Both the position numbers and the translations under genes were made by a program. From Thermoplasmata archaeon (GTDB lineage: Archaea; Thermoplasmatota; DTKX01; GCA-020343715): a stretch of 6,809 nucleotides of DNA. The notes beneath the pieces are model-generated. The model was not told where the DNA came from. It was given only the letters and a program-made list of their open reading frames with translations, and did not search any database. Position 1 is the stretch's first letter, and each line of letters opens with the position of its first letter. Positions 1 to 6,689 of this stretch are shown here, in pieces. Location: assembly GCA_020343715.1 (NCBI GenBank), contig CP070808.1, positions 1,723,305-1,730,113 of the forward strand, written 5' to 3'.

Positions 1-380
1 TCATAGAGGTGGATCCACGAGCAGTGCTCGCGGATGTTGGCCATCTCGAAGAGGTACTTGTTCAGGCCTGCCCGCTCCACCGTGGCCCGGAAGGTGGGCT
101 CGTGGAGCCGGGGCGAGCACGAGGCGACCACGACGCGGTTGAGGTCATGCTCCGCTATCGCGTCCTCGATGGTGAGCTGTCCCGGGTCGGAGCAGGTGTA
201 CTTCTGGCGACCGGCCCACACCACGTCGGGCAGCGTGGCCGCGTAGTCGGCCACCGCCTGGGTGTCCACCGAGCCGGCGATGTTGAGGCCACAGTCGCAG
301 ACGAACACGCCGACCCTCGGACTCTCGTCCTTGGCGCTCCCGCCCTCTTCATCGGTCGTTCCGTTCTCCTCCTCGGTCAT
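1..380 (-). CDS. hdrA: HdrA-like protein, N-terminal part (partial)
   Basis: The first 126 residues of a gene that runs off the left edge. After an acidic, Gly/Glu-rich lead of about 20 residues comes the HdrA N-terminal cysteine domain: [10 protein letters not shown] (C28, C30), YTCSDP (C63), [10 protein letters not shown] (C88) and NIREHCSW (C120). These cysteines line up one-for-one with those at 463, 465, 498, 523 and 555 of the double HdrA upstream. Over 102 ungapped residues the two are 62% identical by hand count (63 matches). Start is ATG at 380, 10 bases after the previous stop; no in-frame start is seen just upstream and the Shine-Dalgarno match is weak, so translation may depend on coupling. 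The FAD and ferredoxin domains expected of a full HdrA would lie outside the window, so it could also be a short stand-alone domain. Confidence 0.85.
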   Translation of the reverse strand, partial: MTEEENGTTDEEGGSAKDESPRVGVFVCDCGLNIAGSVDTQAVADYAATLPDVVWAGRQKYTCSDPGQLTIEDAIAEHDLNRVVVASCSPRLHEPTFRATVERAGLNKYLFEMANIREHCSWIHLY

Positions 381-390
381 GGTCTCACGC

Positions 391-2127
391 TCATAGCTTG
401 ACTATCCTGTCGGCGACGTAGGTCGCCAGGTCGATTATCTCGATGTCGTTCGTGTCGGGGTCGGGGTCGACCCCGTCGTGGCACTGCTGGCACTTGAAGT
501 GCACCGTGCACCTGGAGCAGGGTGTCACCAGGCGGTCCGCCCCGGCGTCCAGCGTCTCTTTGAGCCGGGCCAGGCGCAGCGCCCGACTGGTGGGGTCGCA
601 GCGCTGCCAAGCACCCACGCCGCAGCAGTCGGCGTAGCCCCGGTTGTGCTCCAGCTCCACCATGTGGTCCCCCGTCTCCTCGATGGCGATGCGGGGCTCC
701 ACGTAGAGGTCCAGCATGCGGCCCATGCGGCAGCTGTCGTGGTACGCTATGGCCCCGTCGCCCATGTCGCCGGGCAGCATCCGGAGGGCCACCCGCTCCT
801 CGGCGATGGCCTCGGTGACCAGCTCGATGACATGGACGCACTCCACGCCCAGGGGCTCACCGGTGACCTTGGGGTACAGGTCCCGGTAGGTGTGCATCGT
901 CTCGGGGCACACGAATATCGCCCGCTTGGCCCCCGTGGCGCGCAACGCCTCGGAGTTCATGCAGGCCAGCCGGAAGAAGGCCTCGTTGTCCCCGGTGTAG
1001 TAGAGGTCGTGGCCTGAGGGCCTCTCCGCCTTGAAGAGCTGGGGCCTCACGCCCAGGGAGTTGAGGATGCGCACCGCGTCCCGGGGCGACGCACCCGTGT
1101 CGTACTCAACGTCGGGGATGATCTGCTCCAGCGAGCCGGCGTAACCGGACACGAACACCGCGTCCGAGTCGGACCGGAACCGGAGGCGGGCGCCCTTGGT
1201 CCACGCCGTCAGGTCAGGGGATAGGAAGTCATGGGAGCACAGGCGGTCGAAGGTGTGGACCAGCCCGTGGTGGGTGCCCGTCTCCACCCGTCCCTCGCTG
1301 CGGGCCAGCGTCCGCATGCGGCGGATGAACTCGGGCAGGTCCACGTCCACCCGGCAGGCCTCTCGGCACAGGCCGCACTCCAGGCACGCCCAGATGGTGT
1401 GGTCGTACGCCAGTTCCCCGTCCAGGCCGTAAAGGCCCTTGATGACCAGGCGACGGGGGTGGAAGGCGGGCAGCCGGGCGGTCACTGGGCATATGCCGGT
1501 GCACTTGCCGCACTCGATGCAGCGGTAGGCACGGGTGGAGTCGAAGGCCTGCCTGAGGATGCCCATGCCCTCGTCGGTGGTCTCGGGGGCGTCCCCGGGC
1601 ACCGCGGGGACCGTCATGTCCTCCAGGGGGGAGCAGACCATGTCCACCACAGCCTGCTCCAGGGGCTCCCTCTGCAGGGGGTTTGGCCCCAGCTCGGTGA
1701 TCTGCTTTGTGAACTCCTCCACCGAGCGGGCGAACAGGGCCCCTTCGGAGGCGGAGACCCACTGAAGGTGGATGCGCTCGCCGCACAGGCCCACCATCTC
1801 CGCCATCTCGATGGCGGTCTCCACGGCCTCCTGGCCGGACCTGTTGCCGAAGGTGTAGTGGCAGTCGCCCGGGTGGCAGCCCGAGACGAACACGCCGTCG
1901 GCGCCCATCTCCAGGGCGCCCAGGATGAAGGACGGGTTCATGCGGCCCGAGCACATTAGCCGGACCACCCGGATGGTGGCGGGGTACTGCATCCGCGAGA
2001 TGCCCGCGAAGTCGGCCCCCGCGTAGGAGCACCAGTTGCACGTGAAGGCGACGATGAGGGGCTGCCAGCCCTCGGGGATCTCGCACTCCGCGTCCCCCTT
2101 CTTCCGGGTCCTGCCCCCGCCGCTCAT
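391..2127 (-). CDS. MvhD-HdrC-HdrB/HdrD-type fusion iron-sulfur protein
   Basis: A 578-residue fusion of three electron-transfer parts. Residues about 24-150 are MvhD-like (C30/C33 in FTCNWC, C59 in MCSGR, C84/C89 in GCHPGDC), a family that carries a [2Fe-2S] cluster and passes electrons to HdrA. Residues about 200-265 are an HdrC-like double [4Fe-4S] domain (C203/206/209/213 and C248/251/254/258). Residues about 322-578 hold two CCG (HdrB/HdrD) domains. The second has the full set for a non-cubane cluster: C466, C501-C502, C537 and C540. The first is degenerate, with Tyr at 329 and 376-377 where Cys would be expected and only C407 left. Start ATG at 2127 overlaps the previous stop (ATGA), with GGTGA 6 bases upstream. 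The likely role is carrying electrons between HdrA flavins and a disulfide or other acceptor. The actual substrate is unknown. Confidence 0.88.
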   Translation of the reverse strand: MSGGGRTRKKGDAECEIPEGWQPLIVAFTCNWCSYAGADFAGISRMQYPATIRVVRLMCSGRMNPSFILGALEMGADGVFVSGCHPGDCHYTFGNRSGQEAVETAIEMAEMVGLCGERIHLQWVSASEGALFARSVEEFTKQITELGPNPLQREPLEQAVVDMVCSPLEDMTVPAVPGDAPETTDEGMGILRQAFDSTRAYRCIECGKCTGICPVTARLPAFHPRRLVIKGLYGLDGELAYDHTIWACLECGLCREACRVDVDLPEFIRRMRTLARSEGRVETGTHHGLVHTFDRLCSHDFLSPDLTAWTKGARLRFRSDSDAVFVSGYAGSLEQIIPDVEYDTGASPRDAVRILNSLGVRPQLFKAERPSGHDLYYTGDNEAFFRLACMNSEALRATGAKRAIFVCPETMHTYRDLYPKVTGEPLGVECVHVIELVTEAIAEERVALRMLPGDMGDGAIAYHDSCRMGRMLDLYVEPRIAIEETGDHMVELEHNRGYADCCGVGAWQRCDPTSRALRLARLKETLDAGADRLVTPCSRCTVHFKCQQCHDGVDPDPDTNDIEIIDLATYVADRIVKL

Positions 2128-5100
2128 GGCGTGTCACCCCCCGAGAGGAGCGCGGCCAGGACCGCGCCCACCTGGTCGTCGCGGAAGTGGCGCATGGAGA
2201 TGGCCGAGACGGGGCACCTTGCCACGCAGGTGCCGCAACCCTTGCACAGCGCCTCGTTGATGACGGAGGTGGGCTGACCGTCGAGGCCCCCTCCCTCCTC
2301 TATCGAGGGGGCGTTGAACTCGCACACCTCGACGCAGCGGCCGCAGGCCCAGCACAACGTGGGGTCCACCTCGGCCACCATGGGGTCCACGGCCTTCCTC
2401 GGCCCCGCCAGGGCGCCCATCGCCTTGACGGCGGCGGCACCGCCGGAGGTGGCCGCCTCCATGGCGTCGCAGGGGTACCTGGCCGTCCCGGCAAGGTATA
2501 TACCATCGGTGTTGGTCTCCGCGGGTCCCAGCTTGGGGTGGTGCTCCAGGAAGTAGCCGTTCTGGTCCAGGGGGACCTTCATCAGGTCCCGGAACAGGGG
2601 GTTCGACCCTTGGGGCTCCAGGGCCACGTTCAACACAATCAGGTCCGATCTCAGCTTCACGGACTTCCCGATATGGTCCTCGGTGAAGGTAACTGTGCTC
2701 CCTGATTTGGATATCCTGGGGTACCTCTTGAAGTAACGGAGGAAGATCACGCCCGCGGCCTGGGCCTCCCGGTAGGCCTCCTCCCCCAGCAGCTGGTAGG
2801 TCCGAACGTCCCGAGTGATGCAGAACACGCGGGCGCCCAGCTCGGCCAGCGTCCGGGCCCTCGTGACCGAGGAGGTGCAGCAGTAGCGGCTGCACCCGGG
2901 GAAACCGTACTTGTCGCTGCGCATGGAGCCCACGCAGTGGACCATGACCACCCGCTTGCCCTCGATGGACCGTCTCCACTTGGCGTCCCTGAGGTTGGCC
3001 TCCAGCTCCACGTTGGTGATGACCTTGTCCGACTTGCCGTACTGTATGAACCCAGGGGGCTCGTGGACTTTCGTGCCCGTGGCCACCACCACCGCCCCCG
3101 CCATCAACGACGAGGGCTTGCCGGGGGCTCCCTCCACCGGGGCGGTGTCCACCGTGAAGTTGCCCACGAAGCCAGACACGGCGGTGACCTCTGTACGAGT
3201 GAGCACGTCCACGCCCTCGGCCTTCAGCCGGGCCGTCAGGTCCTTGGCCAGCCGCCGGGCGTCCACCTCGCCTATCGCGAGGCGGTGAAGGTCCTGCAGC
3301 CTCCCTCCCAGCGTGCGCTCCCGCTCCACCAGGGTGACGGTGTGTCCTCCCCGCGCGGCGGTGAGGGCCGCCTGGGCCCCCGCGATGCCCCCGCCGACGA
3401 CAACGATCCGGTCGTCCACGGGCACGGTGCGCTCCTGCAGCGGGCTCAGCTGGGCGGCCCGGCCCACCGCCATGCGGACCAGGTCCTCGGCCTTGGCCGA
3501 GGCCACGTCGTGGTCCGCCTGGTGGACCCATGAGCAGTGCTCCCGGATGTTGGCCATCTCGAACAGGTAGGGGTTGAGACCCGCCTCCTGGCACGTGGCA
3601 CGGAACAGGGGCTCGTGGGTCCGCGGGGTGCACGCGGCCACAACCACGCGGGTGAGCCGGTGCTCGGCGATGCGCTCTCGGATGATCGTCTGGGTGTCCT
3701 CGGAGCAGGTGAAGAGGTTGTCCTCGGCATGGACCACGTTGGGCATGGTCCTGGCCACCTCAGCCACCGAGGGCACGTCGACGACGGAGCCTATGTTGAT
3801 GCCGCAGTGGCAGACGAAGACACCGATGCGCACCAGCCCCTCATCGCCCCGCTTGGGCTGGGGGAGGGGAGCTGGGTCGGGGGGTGCCTCCCGGGTGGCA
3901 TGGGCGGCAGCGGCCCCAGCGGCAGCGCCCGCCTGGAGCACGCAGTCGGTGATGTCCTTGGGCCCCGAGGCCATGCCCGCCACCACGATGCCTGGCCGGG
4001 TGGTCTCCGCGGGTCGGCCATAGGGGTCCGCCTCCATGATGAAGCCGTGGGCGTCGGTGTCCACGTCCAGCACCGAGGCCAGCTCCCGGGCGCCCTCGCT
4101 GGCCACCAGTGGCGTTGCCAGCACCACCAGGTCGTAATCGTCCTCCACGATATGGCCCCGCTCGGTGTCCTCGTACGTGAGCCACAGCTCGCCGTTGACG
4201 CCGGCGTCCACCTGGGCGACGCGGCCCCGCACCAGGTTGATGCGGTCGTTCTCATCGGCCCGTTTGACGTACTCGTGGAAGCCCTTGCCGTAGGCACGCT
4301 TGTCGATGTAGAAGAGGTCCAACCGCTCCAGGTCCGGGTCGTGCTCGGCGGCGATCACCGCCTCCTTGACCGAGTACATGCAGCAGATGCGCGAGCAGTA
4401 GGGGACGTGGTTCACGTCCCTCGAGCCGGCGCAGTGGACCCAGGCGATGCGCCTGGGCGACCTGCCGTCCGATGGCCTCCTGACCTCGCCCCCGGTGGGG
4501 CCGGATGCGGACAGGAGCCGCTCCAGCTGGAGCGAGGTGATCACGTCGGGGTGCCGGTCGTAGCCGTACTCCGCCAGGGGCGTGGGGTCCCAGTCCCGGG
4601 CCCCCGTGGCCACCACCACGGCGCCCACGGGCAGGTCCAGGAACTCGGGGCGCATGGTGTAGTCCACGGCCCCAGCGGGGCACACCTTGGAGCACACCCC
4701 GCACTTGCCCTCGGTCAGGTACCGGCACTCCTCAGGCTCAATGGCGTAGGTGGACGGAACGGCCTGGGGGAAAGGGGTGTAGATGGCGGACCTCTCCCCC
4801 AGGCCCTCCTCGAACTCGCTGGGGACCGACACGGGGCACTTCTCCGAGCATATGCCGCAGGATGTGCACTTGGCCGGGTCCACGTACCTGGGTCTGACCT
4901 CCACCTTGGCCATGAAGGCGCCCGCCTTCCCCTCCAGGTCCGTGAGCCGGGCCCTGGTGTGGATGGTGATGTTGGGGTGGCGAGACGCCTCGACAAGAAG
5001 GGGTGATAGTATGCACATGGAGCAGTCGTTGGTGGGGAAGGTCTTGTCCAGCTGGGCCATGTGGCCACCCAGGGACGGCGACGCCTCCACCAGGTGGACG

Positions 5101-5198
5101 GCGACACCGGCCTCGGCCAGGTCCAGGGCTGCCTGGACGCCGGCGAGACCACCGCCCACCACGAGAACGGGCCAATCACCCGGTGAGCCCTTGGCCAC
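2124..5198 (-). CDS. hdrA: Double-module HdrA-like flavoprotein (two FAD modules fused)
   Basis: A 1024-residue cytoplasmic iron-sulfur flavoprotein built from two HdrA-type modules. Module 1 (about 1-430) opens with a Rossmann FAD motif VVGGGLAG (13-20), then FPTNDCSMCIL (C59, C62), an inserted ferredoxin region (C111/C114/C117/C121 and C158/C166/C169/C173) and CAGSRD...YCSRICC (C256, C268, C272, C273). A Pro/Ala-rich linker follows (about 433-455). Module 2 has the HdrA N-terminal cysteine domain (C463, C465, C498, C523, C555), a second FAD motif VVVGGGIAG (599-607), CVGS...GCSRYCC (C755, C769, C773, C774) and a C-terminal double ferredoxin (C949/952/955/959 and C985/988/991/995). In methanogens HdrA carries the bifurcating FAD. 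The start is GTG at 5198: GGAGG lies 8 bases upstream, and the ATG two codons before is followed at once by TAA. It overlaps the next gene by ATGA. QmoA/QmoB are related alternatives. Confidence 0.92.
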   Translation of the reverse strand: MAKGSPGDWPVLVVGGGLAGVQAALDLAEAGVAVHLVEASPSLGGHMAQLDKTFPTNDCSMCILSPLLVEASRHPNITIHTRARLTDLEGKAGAFMAKVEVRPRYVDPAKCTSCGICSEKCPVSVPSEFEEGLGERSAIYTPFPQAVPSTYAIEPEECRYLTEGKCGVCSKVCPAGAVDYTMRPEFLDLPVGAVVVATGARDWDPTPLAEYGYDRHPDVITSLQLERLLSASGPTGGEVRRPSDGRSPRRIAWVHCAGSRDVNHVPYCSRICCMYSVKEAVIAAEHDPDLERLDLFYIDKRAYGKGFHEYVKRADENDRINLVRGRVAQVDAGVNGELWLTYEDTERGHIVEDDYDLVVLATPLVASEGARELASVLDVDTDAHGFIMEADPYGRPAETTRPGIVVAGMASGPKDITDCVLQAGAAAGAAAAHATREAPPDPAPLPQPKRGDEGLVRIGVFVCHCGINIGSVVDVPSVAEVARTMPNVVHAEDNLFTCSEDTQTIIRERIAEHRLTRVVVAACTPRTHEPLFRATCQEAGLNPYLFEMANIREHCSWVHQADHDVASAKAEDLVRMAVGRAAQLSPLQERTVPVDDRIVVVGGGIAGAQAALTAARGGHTVTLVERERTLGGRLQDLHRLAIGEVDARRLAKDLTARLKAEGVDVLTRTEVTAVSGFVGNFTVDTAPVEGAPGKPSSLMAGAVVVATGTKVHEPPGFIQYGKSDKVITNVELEANLRDAKWRRSIEGKRVVMVHCVGSMRSDKYGFPGCSRYCCTSSVTRARTLAELGARVFCITRDVRTYQLLGEEAYREAQAAGVIFLRYFKRYPRISKSGSTVTFTEDHIGKSVKLRSDLIVLNVALEPQGSNPLFRDLMKVPLDQNGYFLEHHPKLGPAETNTDGIYLAGTARYPCDAMEAATSGGAAAVKAMGALAGPRKAVDPMVAEVDPTLCWACGRCVEVCEFNAPSIEEGGGLDGQPTSVINEALCKGCGTCVARCPVSAISMRHFRDDQVGAVLAALLSGGDTP
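2134..2138 (-). promoter_or_regulatory. Probable ribosome binding site for the MvhD-HdrC-HdrB fusion
   Basis: GGTGA on the minus strand, inside the last codons of the double HdrA gene and 6 bases before the ATG at 2127. It matches the GGTGA part of the anti-Shine-Dalgarno complement and supports this start together with the ATGA overlap. Confidence 0.6.
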
Positions 5199-5206
5199 TT
5201 ACATAA

Positions 5207-5211
5207 CCTCC
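5207..5211 (-). promoter_or_regulatory. Ribosome binding site for the double HdrA gene
   Basis: GGAGG on the minus strand, directly after the korC stop (TGAGGAGG) and 8 bases before the GTG at 5198. The ATG at 5204 sits only 2 bases from it and is followed by TAA, so this site decides for the GTG start. Confidence 0.82.
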
Positions 5212-5835
5212 TCAATCCTTGGCCTGCTTCAAGTGGTGCTCGAGGGACTTGACGCCCTCGTCGTAACCGGTGTTGTACGCCTTCAGGTTCAGCTCCTCCG
5301 TCCCCGGGGGGACTGTGTCCAGGATGGCGGACTTCATGGCGTCGTAGTCCACCACCTCCGTGACGGCTGTGACGAATCCGAGCATCACGATGTTGGCCAC
5401 GATCTTGCGGCCCAGCTGCTCCGCCAGGCGCGTGGCCGGGATGCCGAACCTGTGGATGTCGTCACGCCTGAACTTCAGCTCCACCAGGTCCTCGTCGTAC
5501 AGCAGCTTGCCGTCGGACCGGAGCCTGTCCACGTACTTCTCGTAGGCGCCTTGGGACATGATCATCATGTGGTGGGGCCGCGTGACGTAGGGGTAGTCGA
5601 TCTCGTCCTCGGAGATCATGACGTTGGCGCTGCACGCGCCGCCGCGGGCCTCGGGGCCGTACGCCTGGGTGAAGGTGGCCTTCTTGTCCGAGAACAGGGA
5701 CGCCGCCTTGCCGAGGATGAGGCCCGACAGGATGATGCCCTGGCCTCCGAAGCCGCCCATGAGGACCTCCACGTCCTCGCCGTTCACGGCCTGGGTGGCG
5801 GCCCTCGGCTTCCTGCTCTTCTTCGCCGCCATCAT
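5212..5835 (-). CDS. korC: 2-oxoacid:ferredoxin oxidoreductase gamma subunit
   Basis: A 207-residue gamma subunit, about the usual size. The hallmark GFGGQGII lies at 28-35, followed by AYGPEARGG at 59-67, both typical of the KorC/PorC/IorB gamma family. It is expected to complete the KorABC core, which oxidises a 2-oxoacid with CoA and passes electrons to ferredoxin. The N-terminus is short and basic (AAKKSRKPR). Two adjacent ATG codons are possible starts, at 5835 (ATGA overlap with the korB stop) and 5832 (one-base overlap). The GAGG at 5841-5844 is 5 bases from the first and 8 from the second, so 5832 is a real alternative and would drop one Met. The same frame stays open far upstream inside korB, but that stretch is a shadow of korB. 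After its TGA only 13 bases precede the next gene. Confidence 0.93.
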   Translation of the reverse strand: MMAAKKSRKPRAATQAVNGEDVEVLMGGFGGQGIILSGLILGKAASLFSDKKATFTQAYGPEARGGACSANVMISEDEIDYPYVTRPHHMMIMSQGAYEKYVDRLRSDGKLLYDEDLVELKFRRDDIHRFGIPATRLAEQLGRKIVANIVMLGFVTAVTEVVDYDAMKSAILDTVPPGTEELNLKAYNTGYDEGVKSLEHHLKQAKD

Positions 5836-6689
5836 ACCACCCTCTTTGCTCGGGACACGCCCTCCTCCATCGTCTGGATGTAGGTCGGCTTGTCGATGTC
5901 GATGAACTTGCCGACGACGATGCGGTTGTGGATGTCTATCTCCGCCTCCACCGGGTCTATGTTGTGGCGGATGACGGAGTTCTCCCGATAGAACCGCATC
6001 TCGTCGAGGCCCGTCCCGATCTTGTTGGGCCGTCCGTAGCCCGTGGGGCAGGGTGCCAGGATCTCCACGAAGGAGAAGCCCAGCTTGTTGACGGCCTCGC
6101 CGATGGTCTCGATGAGCTGGTTGGCGTGGAGCACCGTCCACCGGGCCACGTAGGTGGCGCCCGAGGCGTAGGCCATGTGGGACAGGTTGAAGGGGTGTTC
6201 GTAGTTGCCGTAGGGCGAGGTGGACGACCGGGCGTGCATGGGCGTGGTGGGGCCCAGCTGGCCCCCCGTCATGCCGTAGTTGAAGTTGTTCACGCACAGG
6301 ACCGTCATGCTCATGTTCCGGCGGGCGGCGTGGATGAGGTGATTCCCGCCGATGGCGAACAGGTCGCCGTCGCCGGAGAACACGATGACCTTCATGTCCG
6401 GCCGGGTAAGCTGCAGGCCGGTGGCGAAGGGGATGGCTCGACCGTGGGTGGTGTGGAAGGAGTCCACGTTCAGGTAACCCGCGATGCGGCCGGTGCAGCC
6501 GATACCGGACACCACGGCGATCTTCTCCTTTGGTATCTCCAACTTCTCCATCGCCTCGATGAAGTACGAGGTGGCGGAGCCCAGGCCACAGCCGGGGCAC
6601 CAGATGTGGGGCATCCGCCCCTTGCGCAGCCACTCCCACCGGGGGTACGTCTTGATGCGGTCCGGTTCGTGGACCATCTCCGTGGTCAC
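5832..6689 (-). CDS. korB: 2-oxoacid (2-oxoglutarate-type):ferredoxin oxidoreductase beta subunit
   Basis: A 285-residue subunit, normal length for KorB. It should hold the thiamine pyrophosphate and one [4Fe-4S] cluster, and decarboxylate a 2-oxoacid to an acyl-CoA with electrons passed to ferredoxin. Likely cluster ligands are C31 and C34 (WCPGC), C65 (GIGC) and C214 (APCP). The TPP/Mg site is visible as GDGDL at 106-110, followed by NNFNYGMTGGQ at 134-144; HGRA at 82-85 is also typical. The start is GTG at 6689, chosen because a GGAGG site lies 7 bases upstream; the next in-frame ATG (residue 5) lacks such a site. The gene overlaps korA by GTGA and korC by ATGA. The 2-oxoglutarate assignment is by overall resemblance and the A-B-C order; a pyruvate or branched 2-oxoacid enzyme is possible. 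Confidence 0.93.
   Translation of the reverse strand: MTTEMVHEPDRIKTYPRWEWLRKGRMPHIWCPGCGLGSATSYFIEAMEKLEIPKEKIAVVSGIGCTGRIAGYLNVDSFHTTHGRAIPFATGLQLTRPDMKVIVFSGDGDLFAIGGNHLIHAARRNMSMTVLCVNNFNYGMTGGQLGPTTPMHARSSTSPYGNYEHPFNLSHMAYASGATYVARWTVLHANQLIETIGEAVNKLGFSFVEILAPCPTGYGRPNKIGTGLDEMRFYRENSVIRHNIDPVEAEIDIHNRIVVGKFIDIDKPTYIQTMEEGVSRAKRVV
5841..5844 (-). promoter_or_regulatory. Probable ribosome binding site for korC
   Basis: GAGG within AGAGGGTGG on the minus strand, inside the end of korB. It lies 5 bases before the first ATG (5835) and 8 bases before the second (5832). The longer spacing is closer to the two strong sites in this operon, so it mildly favours the second ATG. Confidence 0.55.

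Noticed and set aside
377..394. ATG at 394 overlapping the fusion protein's stop as a start for the left-edge HdrA
   Set aside because: It is in another frame and meets TGA after five codons; the HdrA frame begins at the ATG at 380.
478..492. CxxCH at residues 546-550 of the MvhD-HdrC-HdrB fusion, resembling a c-type haem site
   Set aside because: The protein has no signal peptide and belongs to cytoplasmic iron-sulfur families, so haem attachment is unlikely.
2640..2730. Slightly AT-richer codon patch in the double HdrA (AGA, ATA, AAA, TCA codons)
   Set aside because: It is short, lies inside a continuous domain and shows no junction or repeat, so it gives no real sign of transfer.
2134..3633. 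Long open frame of 499 codons on the minus strand
   Set aside because: It is an alternative frame inside the double HdrA gene, dominated by Gly, Pro and Arg; the real frame carries the cysteine and FAD motifs.
3537..5006. Long open frame of 489 codons on the plus strand
   Set aside because: It is antisense to the double HdrA gene, has no recognisable motif and is rich in Gly, His, Val and Ala as expected from the complement of GC-rich coding DNA.
4783..5883. 366-codon plus-strand open frame across the korC/HdrA boundary
   Set aside because: It is antisense to two well-supported genes, with no domain motif and no ribosome site that I can see.
5836..6639. Possible long N-terminal extension of korC
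   Set aside because: The frame is open but lies within korB, is of low-complexity composition and has no family motif; the gamma subunit has normal length from the ATG at 5835 or 5832.
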